From Desulfurococcaceae archaeon (GTDB lineage Archaea > Thermoproteota > Thermoprotei_A > Sulfolobales > Desulfurococcaceae): a stretch of 64,000 nt of DNA. Each line of letters opens with the position of its first letter. Position 1 is the first letter of the stretch. This document shows positions 52,571 to 62,286 of this stretch, in pieces. The notes beneath the pieces are model-generated. The model was not told the origin of the DNA, searched no databases, and saw only the letters and a list, made by a program, of their open reading frames with translations. The stretch lies in assembly GCA_038845865.1 (NCBI GenBank), contig JAWBQJ010000001.1:434001-498000 (forward strand), read 5' to 3'. A program made the translations under genes and the position numbers.

Positions 52571-53197
52571 TTAGACGGATGTTTCAAACTCTGTTGGTTG
52601 TTCAGGCAGGTCCGCGTTAGGGGGTATTATGCCCCGCTCCCTCAGCACCTGCCTTGTCAGGATCCAGTAGAGAAGGGCGAGGCTTTTTCTCCCCTTGTTG
52701 TTACCGGGTATTACTAGGTCGATATATTCCGTCTTGTTATCCGTGTCTACGAAGGCAACGACGGGTATTCCTATTTCAGCTGCCTCCTTTAACGCCTGAG
52801 AATCCGCCCTGGGATCGGCTAAAACAATCGCATCTGGTTCAAAGTACCATTTAAGCGTCGGATTAGTGAACGTTCCTGGTAAGAATCTGCCTGTGAACGG
52901 CTTGCACTGTAAATACTGGCACATCTTTTCAACGGGTTTCCTACCGTACAATCTAACTGACACCACGGCTATTTTCGTGGGGTCAAATCCTGCCAGGAAC
53001 CTACCCGCTATTCTAAGCCTCTCGTCTATTTTCTTGATGTCAAGAATGTAAACGCCGTCTGAGCGCACCCTGTATACAAAGGGTTCTGCGAACTTTGTAC
53101 AAATATGTGTTCCGATGTGGACTCCCGCAGAGAGGTACTTATCTATTGGTACGAGGAGCTCGATCGTGATCTGCTGCCTTGCCTCATCCGACATCAT
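52571..53197 (-). CDS. rps2: Ribosomal protein S2
   Basis: 208 residues from ATG 53197, where GGTGATC precedes and the rpoN stop is just upstream; an open frame to 53242 overlaps rpo[55 protein letters not shown] and [11 protein letters not shown].. with [27 protein letters not shown] are S2 (uS2) motifs. Confidence 0.95.
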   Translation of the reverse strand: MMSDEARQQITIELLVPIDKYLSAGVHIGTHICTKFAEPFVYRVRSDGVYILDIKKIDERLRIAGRFLAGFDPTKIAVVSVRLYGRKPVEKMCQYLQCKPFTGRFLPGTFTNPTLKWYFEPDAIVLADPRADSQALKEAAEIGIPVVAFVDTDNKTEYIDLVIPGNNKGRKSLALLYWILTRQVLRERGIIPPNADLPEQPTEFETSV

Positions 53198-53204
53198 GAT
53201 CACC

Positions 53205-53405
53205 TTAAGAGATCTTGGGGAAATGAAGTATTTCGTCGGCAACGTCTACGTGTGAGAGAAAGATTCTTCTACAGCAATACCTTTTAATGCCCAGGTCATC
53301 TAGAACCTTACTCGGATGCTCTCCGCGCTTAATTCTCTTAATGTACTCTTCCCAGAGATGGCCGATTGTTGCACCACATGTAAAACACCTTACAGGGAAT
53401 AGCAT
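53205..53405 (-). CDS. rpoN: RNA polymerase subunit N (Rpb10)
   Basis: 66 residues with the zinc motif [18 protein letters not shown] and the paired cysteines in [13 protein letters not shown]. Polymerase assembly platform subunit with RpoD. Six bases after S9. Confidence 0.97.
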   Translation of the reverse strand: MLFPVRCFTCGATIGHLWEEYIKRIKRGEHPSKVLDDLGIKRYCCRRIFLSHVDVADEILHFPKIS

Positions 53406-53411
53406 AGCCGG

Positions 53412-53843
53412 TCACCTGTAGCTCTTCTGCCACCTCCTTCTAGCACTATACCTACCCCATTTTTCAGGCTCTGTTTGCCGCGGGTCACCGCTTAGCATGT
53501 GTCTATCATATTCCCTAAATATCTTCTTGAGTTCTTCTTGATGCCCACTGAAGTACTCCAGTAGGCCTCTCGCAATGGCCATGCGACACGCATCGGCCTG
53601 GCTCATGACCCCGCCTCCCCTGACACTGATCCTTATATCGACCAGCTTAGCCAGGTTTCCTGCAAGGGTTAGGGGTTCTGCGATCTTCTCACGGGCCATC
53701 TCAACCGGGTGCATTTCGAGCGGCACATCGTTGATCCAGACTCTGCCCTCACCTGGTTTTATAATTGCTCGTGCAATGCTGGTCTTTCTCTTCCCCGTCG
53801 CCACCACGATTTTATAAGTTGTCTCCGCCTCGCCCTGGCTCAT
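53412..53843 (-). CDS. rps9: Ribosomal protein S9
   Basis: 143 residues: VVATGKRKTSIARAIIKPGEGRVWIN, DIRISVRGGGVMSQADACRMAIARGL and the end YSARRRWQKSYR whose terminal Lys-x-Arg tail contacts P-site tRNA. Overlaps L13 by four bases. Confidence 0.97.
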   Translation of the reverse strand: MSQGEAETTYKIVVATGKRKTSIARAIIKPGEGRVWINDVPLEMHPVEMAREKIAEPLTLAGNLAKLVDIRISVRGGGVMSQADACRMAIARGLLEYFSGHQEELKKIFREYDRHMLSGDPRQTEPEKWGRYSARRRWQKSYR

Positions 53844-54298
53844 TTTCTTGCACCCCTCCAGCCCATCGCGAACGCGAGCTCCTCAATTGTTATGTACTCT
53901 CCACGTAGCCTAGTGCACATCGCCTCCGGGAACCTCGTAAGATCTACTTTAGAGTATTCTGGTGGAACCCCTATATACGCTTTTAACCTCTTAAAGGCCT
54001 CCTTGCCGTGAGGCTTGTCCATTGGTAGCATTCCCCTCACAGCGCGCTTGAATATGTTAACGGGGCTTCTAGGCCTTCTAATACCGTACTTGTCGGGATT
54101 TAGATGGGTTTTTACCCTGAAGAGTAGCTTGTAACTTTCTATAACTCTTCGTTTCTCTCCACTTAGTACGGCTTTTTCGACGTTAAAAACGTAGACTCTA
54201 TGCCCTTCAAGTAGCTTCTTGGCTACAATGCTTGCCAGTCTACCTAGCACGTGCCCACTGGCATCTACGTAGAGTATGGGCTGTGCTGCTTCTTGCAC
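53840..54298 (-). CDS. rpl13: Ribosomal protein L13
   Basis: 152 residues; LYVDASGHVLGRLASIVAKKLLEG and YGIRRPRSPVNIFKRAVRGMLPMDKPHGKEAFKRL are archaeal L13 signatures. Within the L18e-L13-S9-rpoN-S2 block. Confidence 0.97.
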   Translation of the reverse strand: MQEAAQPILYVDASGHVLGRLASIVAKKLLEGHRVYVFNVEKAVLSGEKRRVIESYKLLFRVKTHLNPDKYGIRRPRSPVNIFKRAVRGMLPMDKPHGKEAFKRLKAYIGVPPEYSKVDLTRFPEAMCTRLRGEYITIEELAFAMGWRGARK

Positions 54299-54302
54299 GT
54301 CA

Positions 54303-54668
54303 TCACCCTATAATCTTCACATTAGATCCGTTCGGCCTCTCCCGCAGAAGCTCAAATATGCTTACCGCGCGGCCCCCCGCTCTTTGTATTTTCACGATTG
54401 CCGTTTTCGAAAAACTAAATGCTGCAACTACTACGGGGTGGTCTAGCTCGCCCGCGCCGAGAACCTTTCCAGGTACGACCACGCAGTCCCCGTGCTCAGT
54501 GTACCTGTTAATTCTGCTTATGTTTACGGCTCTCCTCATTCTGGAGGGCTTATTCAGCTCCTCCGCCACAGCCCTCCAGACCTTGGCGTTGTACTTGCTG
54601 GAGTACTTCAGTAAGATCTCAATGAGCTCTCTTAACACTAAATTAGTCTTTTTACCGGGTGGATTCAT
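54303..54668 (-). CDS. rpl18e: Ribosomal protein L18e
   Basis: 121 residues: LRELIEILLKYSSKYNAKVWRAVAEELNKPSRMRRAVNISRINR and VVVPGKVLGAGELDHPVVVAAFSFS. Archaea/eukaryote-specific relative of L15. Overlaps rpoD by four bases. Confidence 0.96.
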   Translation of the reverse strand: MNPPGKKTNLVLRELIEILLKYSSKYNAKVWRAVAEELNKPSRMRRAVNISRINRYTEHGDCVVVPGKVLGAGELDHPVVVAAFSFSKTAIVKIQRAGGRAVSIFELLRERPNGSNVKIIG

Positions 54669-55507
54669 CTAATGACACCTAGGTTTTTCAATTTTTCTTC
54701 TAACTCACCGAGCTTCTTTATGAGAATGTTAGATGCCTCGAGAAGAACACTACGTGCACTCAAAGCACCCGTGAGCTCTAGGTAGAGTATGTACTCGTTC
54801 TCGCGGTGAGAAACGCTAATGGCGTGTACATCGCACACCTCTTCACAGAGTCTACAAAAACTGCAGGATAAGGCTTGCAGTTCATTTACAGCGACTTTGG
54901 AGCCCTCTACTCGTAAAATGCCACGCGGGCATGCATCAACGCATTTACCGCACGCCGTGCACGTTTCCTTAACGGTGATTACCGGTACGTATTTGTGCAC
55001 AGCTACCGTGACGGGGCTCCACTTGATGTGCTCTTTACCGCGTCCAAGCCTCGCGAACGCCTCGAGCTTCACTCTCTGGCCCTTGATCAGCTTAACTATG
55101 GGGATGTTCTCGTGAACGGGAGTCACATAGGGGTCGCTTGTTACAAAGTCCTTGCTGTAAACGGTAATCACACCCGTTTCAGGGCCTTCTACCTCTAAGT
55201 CCAGCTTCGCGAAGCAGTCCATTGAAAACACCCGTTTCTCACCAGCCTCAGCGCATTCTTCGGGTGGCTTATACCTATCGTAGGCTTCTTCGCTTCTTAG
55301 TGGTATTAAGCCGAGCCTGTGAGCAATGTATTCATCGTAGAACACGCTCGAGTTTTCAACGAATATGACGTAGTCTATCGCCATAGTGGGCACCTCGCTC
55401 ATGGAGGCCCTTCTAATCGAGTTCAAGAGGTGCAAAGGCACATCCTTAACGCGTAGTTTTACCGAGAATGGCGTCTTTTCGAGTATTTCCATTTTCAAGA
55501 AAAACAC
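54665..55507 (-). CDS. rpoD: RNA polymerase subunit D (Rpb3) with two Fe-S cluster motifs
   Basis: 280 residues. Dimerisation domain VPLHLLNSIRRASMSEVPTMAIDYV is like Rpb3/AC40. Inserted near 180-235 is a ferredoxin-like domain with two complete sets, CTACGKCVDACP and CSFCRLCEEVC, able to hold two [4Fe-4S] clusters; many archaea keep only one or none. RpoD-RpoL starts polymerase assembly. Confidence 0.97.
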   Translation of the reverse strand: MFFLKMEILEKTPFSVKLRVKDVPLHLLNSIRRASMSEVPTMAIDYVIFVENSSVFYDEYIAHRLGLIPLRSEEAYDRYKPPEECAEAGEKRVFSMDCFAKLDLEVEGPETGVITVYSKDFVTSDPYVTPVHENIPIVKLIKGQRVKLEAFARLGRGKEHIKWSPVTVAVHKYVPVITVKETCTACGKCVDACPRGILRVEGSKVAVNELQALSCSFCRLCEEVCDVHAISVSHRENEYILYLELTGALSARSVLLEASNILIKKLGELEEKLKNLGVIR

Positions 55508-55510
55508 CTG

Positions 55511-55912
55511 CTAGAGCCTCTTACCTCTCCTACCACCCGGCCTCCTAGTGGTATCGTGAGGTATTGGAGTGACGTCTTCTATTCTGCCGATTATGAATCC
55601 CGAGCGTGCAAGGGCTCTAATAGCAGCTTGAGTGCCCGGTCCCGGAGTCTTAGGGCCGTGCCCTCCAGGTGCTCTTACTTTGATGTGTAATGCAGTTACA
55701 CCCTTATCCATGGTCTCGGTAGCAGCTCTCGACGCCGCCAACATAGCCGCGTAAGGACTCGGCTTTTCCCTGTCAGCTTTAACTACTCTTCCCCCACTCC
55801 ACATGCTAACAGTCTCGGCACCCGAGAGGTCTGTGATGTGTATTATGGTGTTATTAGAGCTACTGTATATGTGTGCGATCCCCCATCTAAGTTCCCGAAA
55901 TGCGAACGCCAT
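55511..55912 (-). CDS. rps11: Ribosomal protein S11
   Basis: 133 residues: [50 protein letters not shown] core is typical (here quoted in part: [16 protein letters not shown]). End [18 protein letters not shown]-like. Contact partner of AK6/Fap7 in other systems, an analogous enzyme being encoded at 8.6 kb. Confidence 0.97.
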   Translation of the reverse strand: MAFAFRELRWGIAHIYSSSNNTIIHITDLSGAETVSMWSGGRVVKADREKPSPYAAMLAASRAATETMDKGVTALHIKVRAPGGHGPKTPGPGTQAAIRALARSGFIIGRIEDVTPIPHDTTRRPGGRRGKRL

Positions 55913-55936
55913 CCTAGCTCACCCCGTGCACGAGGA

Positions 55937-56446
55937 CTACGAAGCGGCCTGTGCCTGGACTCCTGCAAGTGGGCTTTTGTGGTAATAGCCTATCAGCTGC
56001 TCTTCGTCTCTTGATACTATATAGCCGGGGGACCTCACCCTCCTTCCACCAACGGCGATGTGCCCATGAACGATGAGTTGTCTTGCTTCGTATATGCTCT
56101 TCGCGAGCCCCTTCCTGTAAACCAGTGTCTGCAACCTCCTTTCAAGCAGGTCTTCTACGTGGAGGTTCATTACGTCGTCTAGCTTAGCCCCCTCGTTAAG
56201 CAACCCCAACTTAATTAGCTTCTCCACGAGCACTTTTTCCTCCCTTTCACGCACTTCGGGCGGAGCGACGAGTAGGGCTCTTGCACGGTGCCTAAAGTAT
56301 CTTACCAGGGTCGTTGTTTTCCACAGCTCTCTTTTATTTCGAAGCCCGTAAATGCCCACTAACCTGGATTCTTCGAGCAGCCTTTCTTTGCGCCACGGAT
56401 GTCTAGGACCCATCCACATCCTTCGGGATTTCCTAGGATCGCCCAT
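55937..56446 (-). CDS. rps4: Ribosomal protein S4
   Basis: 169 residues: [32 protein letters not shown]4 domain [34 protein letters not shown]. Early 16S binder. Downstream of S13. Confidence 0.97.
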   Translation of the reverse strand: MGDPRKSRRMWMGPRHPWRKERLLEESRLVGIYGLRNKRELWKTTTLVRYFRHRARALLVAPPEVREREEKVLVEKLIKLGLLNEGAKLDDVMNLHVEDLLERRLQTLVYRKGLAKSIYEARQLIVHGHIAVGGRRVRSPGYIVSRDEEQLIGYYHKSPLAGVQAQAAS

Positions 56447-56460
56447 GCTGATCGCACCTG

Positions 56461-56928
56461 CTACTTCTTTTGTTGCTGGGTGGTCTTCTTCCTCTTCACG
56501 CCGACCGTTATGCCGGTTCTACCGGTAGTCCTAGTTCTTTGACCGCGTACTTTCAAGCCTAGTGCATGCCTAATTCCGCGCCAGCTCCTCATCCTCTTCT
56601 CGCGTTCTATGTCCTCCTTGACGTAAAATAGCAGGTTAGCACCGGTTAAGTGTATGTTTTCGCCGGTAGCGCGGTCTCTTCTTCTATTGCAAAACCACGT
56701 AGGCAAACCGTATTTACCCGGCTCCCTCACCACGGCTTCAATATTCTTGATCTCGTCATCTGTCAAATAGCCTGTTCTCATGGAGGAGTCTAGACCTAGC
56801 GTCTTACAGACCGCTAACGCGAAGTTGTGCCCGATGCCCTTGACTACTGAAAGGCCATATATTAGTGGAAGCTCCCCGTCCACGTCCGTTTCCAATATTC
56901 TGATAATCCTCCTGAATTCCCTCTTCAA
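56461..56928 (-). CDS. rps13: Ribosomal protein S13
   Basis: 155 residues: [37 protein letters not shown] (helix-two-turn-helix region) and the tail [26 protein letters not shown]. First gene of the S13-S4-S11-rpoD-L18e-L13-S9-rpoN-S2 operon. Confidence 0.97.
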   Translation of the reverse strand: MKREFRRIIRILETDVDGELPLIYGLSVVKGIGHNFALAVCKTLGLDSSMRTGYLTDDEIKNIEAVVREPGKYGLPTWFCNRRRDRATGENIHLTGANLLFYVKEDIEREKRMRSWRGIRHALGLKVRGQRTRTTGRTGITVGVKRKKTTQQQKK

Positions 56929-57034
56929 ACATTCTTCACCGTAAGCACTGTAGATACGTAAACCCTAGTTCATCCTTAAAGACCTTATAGGGCTTTTAAA
57001 CTCTATTCTAAAAAAGCCTTAAAAACTCGAAATA

Positions 57035-57132
57035 CGCCGGGGGCGGGATTCGAACCCGCGCGGGGGTCAAACCCCCACTGGCTTTCCAATCGTTCTCCAG
57101 GCCAGCCCCTTAGGCCGCTCGGGCACCCCGGC
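57035..57132 (-). tRNA. tRNA-Ser(GGA) with an 11-base intron
   Basis: Type II tRNA, acceptor GCCGGGG/CCCCGGC, discriminator G, anticodon stem CUGGC/GCCAG on C-U-GGA-G-A. The intron (57084-57094) after position 37 is only 11 bases, very short. Long variable arm GGGGGU/GACCCCC. CCA is not encoded. Confidence 0.93.
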
Positions 57133-57174
57133 TTCCCACTTAGAAATATAAAAACTCGGAGGGTTAAATTCCCT

Positions 57175-57486
57175 TCAAAGCTCGATCTCGATCCACACCT
57201 CCGGTGGCACTCTAACCCTTATTAGTTGCTTCATTACCCGCTCGTCTTCGGCCACGTAGAGCAGCCTTTTATGTATTCTCATTTCCCATTTTTCATACTT
57301 TTTCTTGCCTTCTCCGTGAGGTAGTTTAAGTGTTCTTATCGTGAGTTTTTTCGTGGGTAGGGGTACAGGTCCACTAACCTTAACACCGCTTTTCTTCGCT
57401 ATGTCAACTAGTTTTGATACAAAGTCTTCGAGTACCTTCACGTTAGTGCTCCACATCCTGATCTTAACCATTCTCTGCGAAGACAA
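57175..57486 (-). CDS. rps10: Ribosomal protein S10
   Basis: 103 residues: KIRMWSTNVKVLEDFVSKLVDIAKKSGVKVSGPVPLPTKKLTIRTLKLPHGEGKKKYEKWEMRIHKRL is the uS10 pattern (conserved GPvPLPTK and HGEG). Follows EF-1A by 70 bases, the usual archaeal order. Confidence 0.97.
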   Translation of the reverse strand: MSSQRMVKIRMWSTNVKVLEDFVSKLVDIAKKSGVKVSGPVPLPTKKLTIRTLKLPHGEGKKKYEKWEMRIHKRLLYVAEDERVMKQLIRVRVPPEVWIEIEL

Positions 57487-57556
57487 CCACGATCCCTTCT
57501 ACTTATTATGTCGAAAAAGCAAATTTCTACTTTACGCTAAAAAGTACTCTTGTTGT

Positions 57557-58873
57557 TTACTTCTTAATAGCTATTTGAGTAGGCTTTACCTCAATTACTT
57601 GCCCTATCCCTACTGTTTTACCCATGTCTCTCATTGCGAACCTTCCGAGTCCTGGGAACTCCGCGTATTTTTCTGCTACCAGCGGCTTTATGGGCTTGAA
57701 CTTCACGATCGCGATATCTCCCTGCTTAATGAACTGGGGATTCTTCTCCAGTTCCTTACCAGTTCTCGGATCGATCTTGGCCACGATTTCCGTGATTCTG
57801 CACGCGATGCTAGCGGTGTGGATGTGAATTACCGGCGTGTATCCAACTGCTATGGCCGTGGGATGCCACACGACCATTACTCTGGCTGTGAATTCGTCAA
57901 CAACCGTTGGCGGGTTCTCAAGGTGCCCGACTACATCACCGCGCTTGAGATCCTTCTTTTCTACGCCCTTTAGGTTAAAACCAATGTTGTCTCCGGGCTC
58001 CGCCTTCTCTATCTTAACGTGGTGAGTCTCGATAGACTTGACCTCGGCCGCGAGCGCTGGTGGCATTACTACTACTCTATCGCCCGTTTTCAAAACACCC
58101 GATTCTACCCTACCGACTGCGACTGTGCCTACACCTGATATCAAGTAGACGTCTTGAATTGGCAGTCTAAGGGGCTTATCTACGGGCTTTGGCGGGATTT
58201 GCAACGTGTCGAGGACTTCGACGAGGGTTGGCCCCGTGTACCACGGCATATTAGGTGATCTCTCTATCAGGTTCTCGCCAGTCCAGGCGGATATCGGTAT
58301 GAAAGGTATCTTGCCCGGATCGTAGCCGATGCTCTTTAGGAACTTGCTCACGATCTCTACGATCTCCTTGTACCTCTTCTCACTGTAGGGTGGTTCCGTA
58401 GCGTCCATTTTATTAATTATCACTATTAGCTGGTTTATACCCATCGTCCTCGCTAAGATGGCGTGTTCTCTCGTCTGTCCCTCCGCGCTCATGCCAGCCT
58501 CAAACTCGCCTTTTCTTGCGCTTATGACGAGTATTGCGGCGTCAGCCTGGCTTGCACCGGTAATCATGTTCTTAACGAAGTCTCTGTGTCCCGGCGCGTC
58601 AATAATAGTGAAGAAGTACTTCTTGGTCTCGAACCTCATGTAGGATAGAGATATTGTTAAGCCTCTCTCCCTCTCTTCTTTGAGCCTGTCAAGCAACCAG
58701 GCGAACTTGAAGCTCTCTTTACCCATCTTCTTGGCCTGCTCTTCCAGCTCCCTTAGAGTCTTCTCGTCGAAGTACCCTAGACGGTACAGCAAGTTACCTA
58801 CCATTGTACTTTTGCCGTGGTCTACGTGCCCTATTATTACCAGGTTCAAGTGGGGTTTCTGTACAAAGCTCAT
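57557..58873 (-). CDS. tuf: Translation elongation factor EF-1A
   Basis: 438 residues. GHVDHGKSTMVGNLLYRLG, switch I ERERGLTISLSYMRF, DAPGHRDFVKNMITGASQ, NKMDAT, SAWTGENL, and domains II/III ending KPTQIAIKK. Brings aminoacyl-tRNA to the ribosome. A TATA box (TTTATAAGC region) near 58917-58928 precedes the gene. Confidence 0.98.
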   Translation of the reverse strand: MSFVQKPHLNLVIIGHVDHGKSTMVGNLLYRLGYFDEKTLRELEEQAKKMGKESFKFAWLLDRLKEERERGLTISLSYMRFETKKYFFTIIDAPGHRDFVKNMITGASQADAAILVISARKGEFEAGMSAEGQTREHAILARTMGINQLIVIINKMDATEPPYSEKRYKEIVEIVSKFLKSIGYDPGKIPFIPISAWTGENLIERSPNMPWYTGPTLVEVLDTLQIPPKPVDKPLRLPIQDVYLISGVGTVAVGRVESGVLKTGDRVVVMPPALAAEVKSIETHHVKIEKAEPGDNIGFNLKGVEKKDLKRGDVVGHLENPPTVVDEFTARVMVVWHPTAIAVGYTPVIHIHTASIACRITEIVAKIDPRTGKELEKNPQFIKQGDIAIVKFKPIKPLVAEKYAEFPGLGRFAMRDMGKTVGIGQVIEVKPTQIAIKK

Positions 58874-59160
58874 ATCTTAATCCCCTGTACCTTTTTCTCG
58901 GTAGATTGTAAATTATGCTTATAAAGTTTACCCTCCAGGCAAGACTCTACATGCACAAGTAGCTTTAACCATTAACGGCACCGATGCTATGAGGTCGTTT
59001 TGGCTTTTACTGGCTTATCCCAGTTGGTTGAGGTTGAACTTAGAGCGCTATTTCGCTGTACTGCTCGGGGAACGCATTCATGTAGAGGTGTTCGCAATCG
59101 TTCTAGGCGTCTTCGAGAGCAGTGCGCACGGGGACTCTTGCGGGACGATCGAAAATAAAG
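58874..59160. other. Spacer between EF-1A and S7
   Basis: About 290 bases separating two parts of an operon that is often continuous in archaea (S12-S7-EF-1A-S10). It holds the EF-1A promoter near 58917-58928. A plus-strand frame from 58989 runs into S7 antisense and is not convincing. No RNA or repeat seen. Confidence 0.6.
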
Positions 59161-59760
59161 CTACCTGCTACTTAAGGCTATCCTCTCTATCTCGTCCTTC
59201 CTTTGAACGGCATAGCTCTTTGGATCGTTATTCGCCGCTAGTATTATCTCCTCGGCGAGCACCTCTTCTATGGGTAGTGGATTATTAAACGCCTTTAACC
59301 TGGCACCCTCCGTGATGTGCTTTAGTGCTACATCGATGCGCCTTAACGGTGATACGTCCACCGATACGTGGTAGACTATACCACCGTACATTATCCTCGT
59401 AGTGTCCTCCCTAGGCGCTGAGTTTTCTATCGCGCGCACTAAGACCTGAAGGGGGTTTTCCCCTGTCCTGAGGTATATTATCTCGAATGCCTTTTTCACG
59501 ATGTTATAGGCTAGGTGCTTCTTCCCCGTGTTCCTACCAGGCATCATGAGCTTGTTTATTAGCCTCTCCACCACGGGCACTTCTGCCTTACCGAACTTTC
59601 TGTGCTCGTGCCTACCGCCACTGTGCGGTAGACGTACTGGCTTAAAGCACAAGTATTTCTTCAAGCTGGGATCTCTAACGTCAACCCAGTTGTAGCTCCA
59701 CTTCCCAAACAGCTTCACTTCTTCTATTTCCAGTTGAATGCCTGCAGCTTGCTCGCTCAA
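59161..59760 (-). CDS. rps7: Ribosomal protein S7
   Basis: 199 residues: [75 protein letters not shown]; quoted motifs [18 protein letters not shown] and [12 protein letters not shown] are signature. Nucleates the 30S head. Directly follows S12. Confidence 0.97.
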   Translation of the reverse strand: MSEQAAGIQLEIEEVKLFGKWSYNWVDVRDPSLKKYLCFKPVRLPHSGGRHEHRKFGKAEVPVVERLINKLMMPGRNTGKKHLAYNIVKKAFEIIYLRTGENPLQVLVRAIENSAPREDTTRIMYGGIVYHVSVDVSPLRRIDVALKHITEGARLKAFNNPLPIEEVLAEEIILAANNDPKSYAVQRKDEIERIALSSR

Positions 59761-59774
59761 CTAAGTGCACCTGC

Positions 59775-60221
59775 TCATCTAACGGGTTTTTGCTTTTTAC
59801 CTAACCATAGGGCTTTAAGCGAAACGCCATTAACCATTACTACTTTGTACTTCACTCCCGGAATGTCACCCATAGCCCCGCCGAGCGTTCCACCAATGCC
59901 TTCTATGACGACCTCGTCGTGCTCGTCTATCATGTTTATACCGCCATCCCACGGCACGAAGGCCGTAACAACCTTACCGTTTTTTACTAATTGAACCCTA
60001 ACGCATTTTCTAAGAGCAGAGTTGGGTTTACGTGACTCTACACCTACTTTCTCTAATACAATGCCGCGCGCCATGGGCGCCCCTTCTAGCGGGTCCTTGG
60101 TTAGCCCGGCCTTTCTAAGCGCTCTCCACTTGTATTCTCGTTGATACCACCTGAACTTTTTCCTCTTCTCTTTAAGCTTTCTCGCCGCGTAAAGCCCGTT
60201 GGGACCCTTCTTTCCAGGCAT
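59775..60221 (-). CDS. rps12: Ribosomal protein S12
   Basis: 148 residues: [62 protein letters not shown]; decoding-centre PNSALRKCV and [12 protein letters not shown] at the end. Follows the NusA-like gene. Confidence 0.98.
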   Translation of the reverse strand: MPGKKGPNGLYAARKLKEKRKKFRWYQREYKWRALRKAGLTKDPLEGAPMARGIVLEKVGVESRKPNSALRKCVRVQLVKNGKVVTAFVPWDGGINMIDEHDEVVIEGIGGTLGGAMGDIPGVKYKVVMVNGVSLKALWLGKKQKPVR

Positions 60222-60284
60222 TTATAAGCACCTCGAACGCTTGGAGCCCGTTATTCACTATTCTAAACTATCTTAAAAACACAT

Positions 60285-60731
60285 TTAAGCAACTATTACG
60301 GAGTCCACGCCAAAGTGTCTTTTAAGTATTAACCTTAGTTTCTGTATGTTCTTACCCCCCTTACCAATAGCTATCGCCTTGTCTGAAGGGTGCACTGCTA
60401 CGTAGAGTATTCTTGTACCGTCGGGTCTCGTTACGAGCTTCATATCCGTGACTCTAGCCGGCGTGAGGGCGAGTTTCACCTGATCCTCTAACTTGTCGCT
60501 GTAACCGACTATTTCAATGTTCTTATTGAGTATCTTCCTGAGTTGCTGCACGTAAAATCCGCGCGGACCTATCGCTTTACCCACTTCGTCGGGATTTACT
60601 AGGAATATTATACGGTTGCTTTCCTCGTCAATTATGCAATCCCTTACCGTCGTGTTAGTGAACTCGCTTAGTAGGGCCATGTACCGGAACTCCTCCGGTG
60701 TAATCCTCACTTGTACTTTGTTATTATTCAA
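60285..60731 (-). CDS. nusA: NusA-like transcription factor (KH domains only)
   Basis: 148 residues, two KH domains: NPDEVGKAIGPRGFYVQQL (GxxG near 60) and HPSDKAIAIGKGGKNIQKLRL (GKGG near 122). Archaeal NusA lacks the bacterial N-terminal and S1 domains. Lies between L30e and S12 in the conserved polymerase operon. Confidence 0.95.
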   Translation of the reverse strand: MNNNKVQVRITPEEFRYMALLSEFTNTTVRDCIIDEESNRIIFLVNPDEVGKAIGPRGFYVQQLRKILNKNIEIVGYSDKLEDQVKLALTPARVTDMKLVTRPDGTRILYVAVHPSDKAIAIGKGGKNIQKLRLILKRHFGVDSVIVA

Positions 60732-61067
60732 TTACCGTTCACCTTTAACCATCTCTAAAATACCCGACTGACCGGGATCCACTACCGCGAGAACGGCGAC
60801 GCTGTGCGGTCTTCCAATAACGCCTCCAAGCTCTACATTGGTGCCATCGAAGAATATCACTGGTATGTTACTCAACTTGGCGTAGTGCGTAACGTCGTTC
60901 TTGACCTCGGGAGGGGCGTTTACCGCGATTATAATGAGCTTTGCTTTTCCATGTAGAGCAAGCTTAGTTACCTCTCTAGAACCGTACACTACGTGACCGG
61001 TTCTCGCGGCTGTTTGAATTGCTTTGATTAGTTCCGGCTTTGATACACTTGTAGACACATCACTCAC
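60732..61067 (-). CDS. rpl30e: Ribosomal protein L30e
   Basis: 111 residues: [48 protein letters not shown] is the L30e/L7Ae-superfamily core. Overlaps rpoA2 by eight bases and abuts the NusA-like gene. Confidence 0.96.
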   Translation of the reverse strand: MSDVSTSVSKPELIKAIQTAARTGHVVYGSREVTKLALHGKAKLIIIAVNAPPEVKNDVTHYAKLSNIPVIFFDGTNVELGGVIGRPHSVAVLAVVDPGQSGILEMVKGER

Positions 61068-62286
61068 CTCCTTGCTGTTCCCTTTCTCTGAACACGTTGG
61101 GGTTCATGTAGACCTGTACAAGCCCCGTACCTACAGGAATGACCTGGCCTATTATAATATTTTCCGTCACACTAGGCAATAGGTCCTCTTCACCCATTAC
61201 AGCTGCTTCTACAAGCTTTTGTACCGTTGTCTCAAAAGTGGCTCTTGCGAGAACACTCGGCTTCTCCCCAGCAATGCCCATCCTACCCACTTGCCTTACG
61301 TGACCAGTCCACGTCATCATATCGGCTAGTAACATGATGTGCCTTATGTCAACGTCTAATCCCTGATCATCGAGTGTGTTCTTGATTTCCTTGATTATAG
61401 CCGTTCTAGCAGCCTCAATGCCGAGGACTCGTTCAACCTCGTGAATACTGTTCGTGTAGACCTTTCTCCAGTTCACGCCGGGAACACGCATTACCTCCTC
61501 CAAGTTGCTTCCCTCGGCAATTATGATGTACTCGTCTCCTCTTCGCTGGATGATCGTCTTCTTTATGCCTTTAATCCCTTTAACCCTCGCTTGGAGAATC
61601 CTCGTTCTCAGCTTTTCGATCTTCACGGGATCTAAGTACTCCTCGGATAGAGCTATTTGCACCTCGAAGGGGTTTTCGTCCGATACTTTAACCTCGCCTA
61701 TGTCGAGTTCGCTTAATACCCTTGTAACCTGCTCGACTGTTACACCTTTATCGGCCAGCATTTCCCTGTCCAATCTTAGTATTACAACGCCCTCTGTGTA
61801 ATCTATGCTGAGCTCTTCCGTAACGTTTTCAATGAAGGTTAACTCGATTTGTCTAGCTATCTCCTTGACTTTGTCTAGGTCGTACTTCACGTGATCGTTT
61901 AAGTATATTTCCATTATCGGTGTTTCCGGGTACTTTCTAGCATCAACGATCTCTATTAAACGGGGGAGGCCTAGCGTGACGTTGTATTCCCTCACACCGG
62001 CGTAGTGGAAGACCCTTAGGGTCATCTGAGTGGAGGGCTCTCCGATGCTCTGTGCTGTTATCGTACCTACAGCTTCGCCGGGGTCTATTAAGGATTCGTG
62101 GTATTTCCTTACAACCTCCTCAATAATGCCGGCTACTACCTCGGCTGTTAATTTCCGCTTTCTCACGAGGTCTTTGAGTTTCTTGGAGAGTTCCTCGTAA
62201 AGCTGGGGTGCGAGCTCATTCTTGGCTTTTTCCAGTAAAACGTCAACATCTTCTTCTCTAAGATAAGCGGCCGCCACGGTTACCAC
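61060..62286 (-). CDS. rpoA2: RNA polymerase subunit A'' (C-terminal part of largest subunit)
   Basis: 408 residues: [40 protein letters not shown] (trigger/bridge-related region, quoted in part [20 protein letters not shown]), then NPFEV..., [23 protein letters not shown] and [15 protein letters not shown]. Split from RpoA1, as in all archaea; overlaps its gene by seven bases. Confidence 0.98.
   Translation of the reverse strand: MVTVAAAYLREEDVDVLLEKAKNELAPQLYEELSKKLKDLVRKRKLTAEVVAGIIEEVVRKYHESLIDPGEAVGTITAQSIGEPSTQMTLRVFHYAGVREYNVTLGLPRLIEIVDARKYPETPIMEIYLNDHVKYDLDKVKEIARQIELTFIENVTEELSIDYTEGVVILRLDREMLADKGVTVEQVTRVLSELDIGEVKVSDENPFEVQIALSEEYLDPVKIEKLRTRILQARVKGIKGIKKTIIQRRGDEYIIIAEGSNLEEVMRVPGVNWRKVYTNSIHEVERVLGIEAARTAIIKEIKNTLDDQGLDVDIRHIMLLADMMTWTGHVRQVGRMGIAGEKPSVLARATFETTVQKLVEAAVMGEEDLLPSVTENIIIGQVIPVGTGLVQVYMNPNVFREREQQGGE

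Noticed and set aside
58989-59288. 99-codon plus-strand frame starting between EF-1A and S7
   Set aside because: Its second half is antisense to S7 and no family, promoter or ribosome-binding site supports it.
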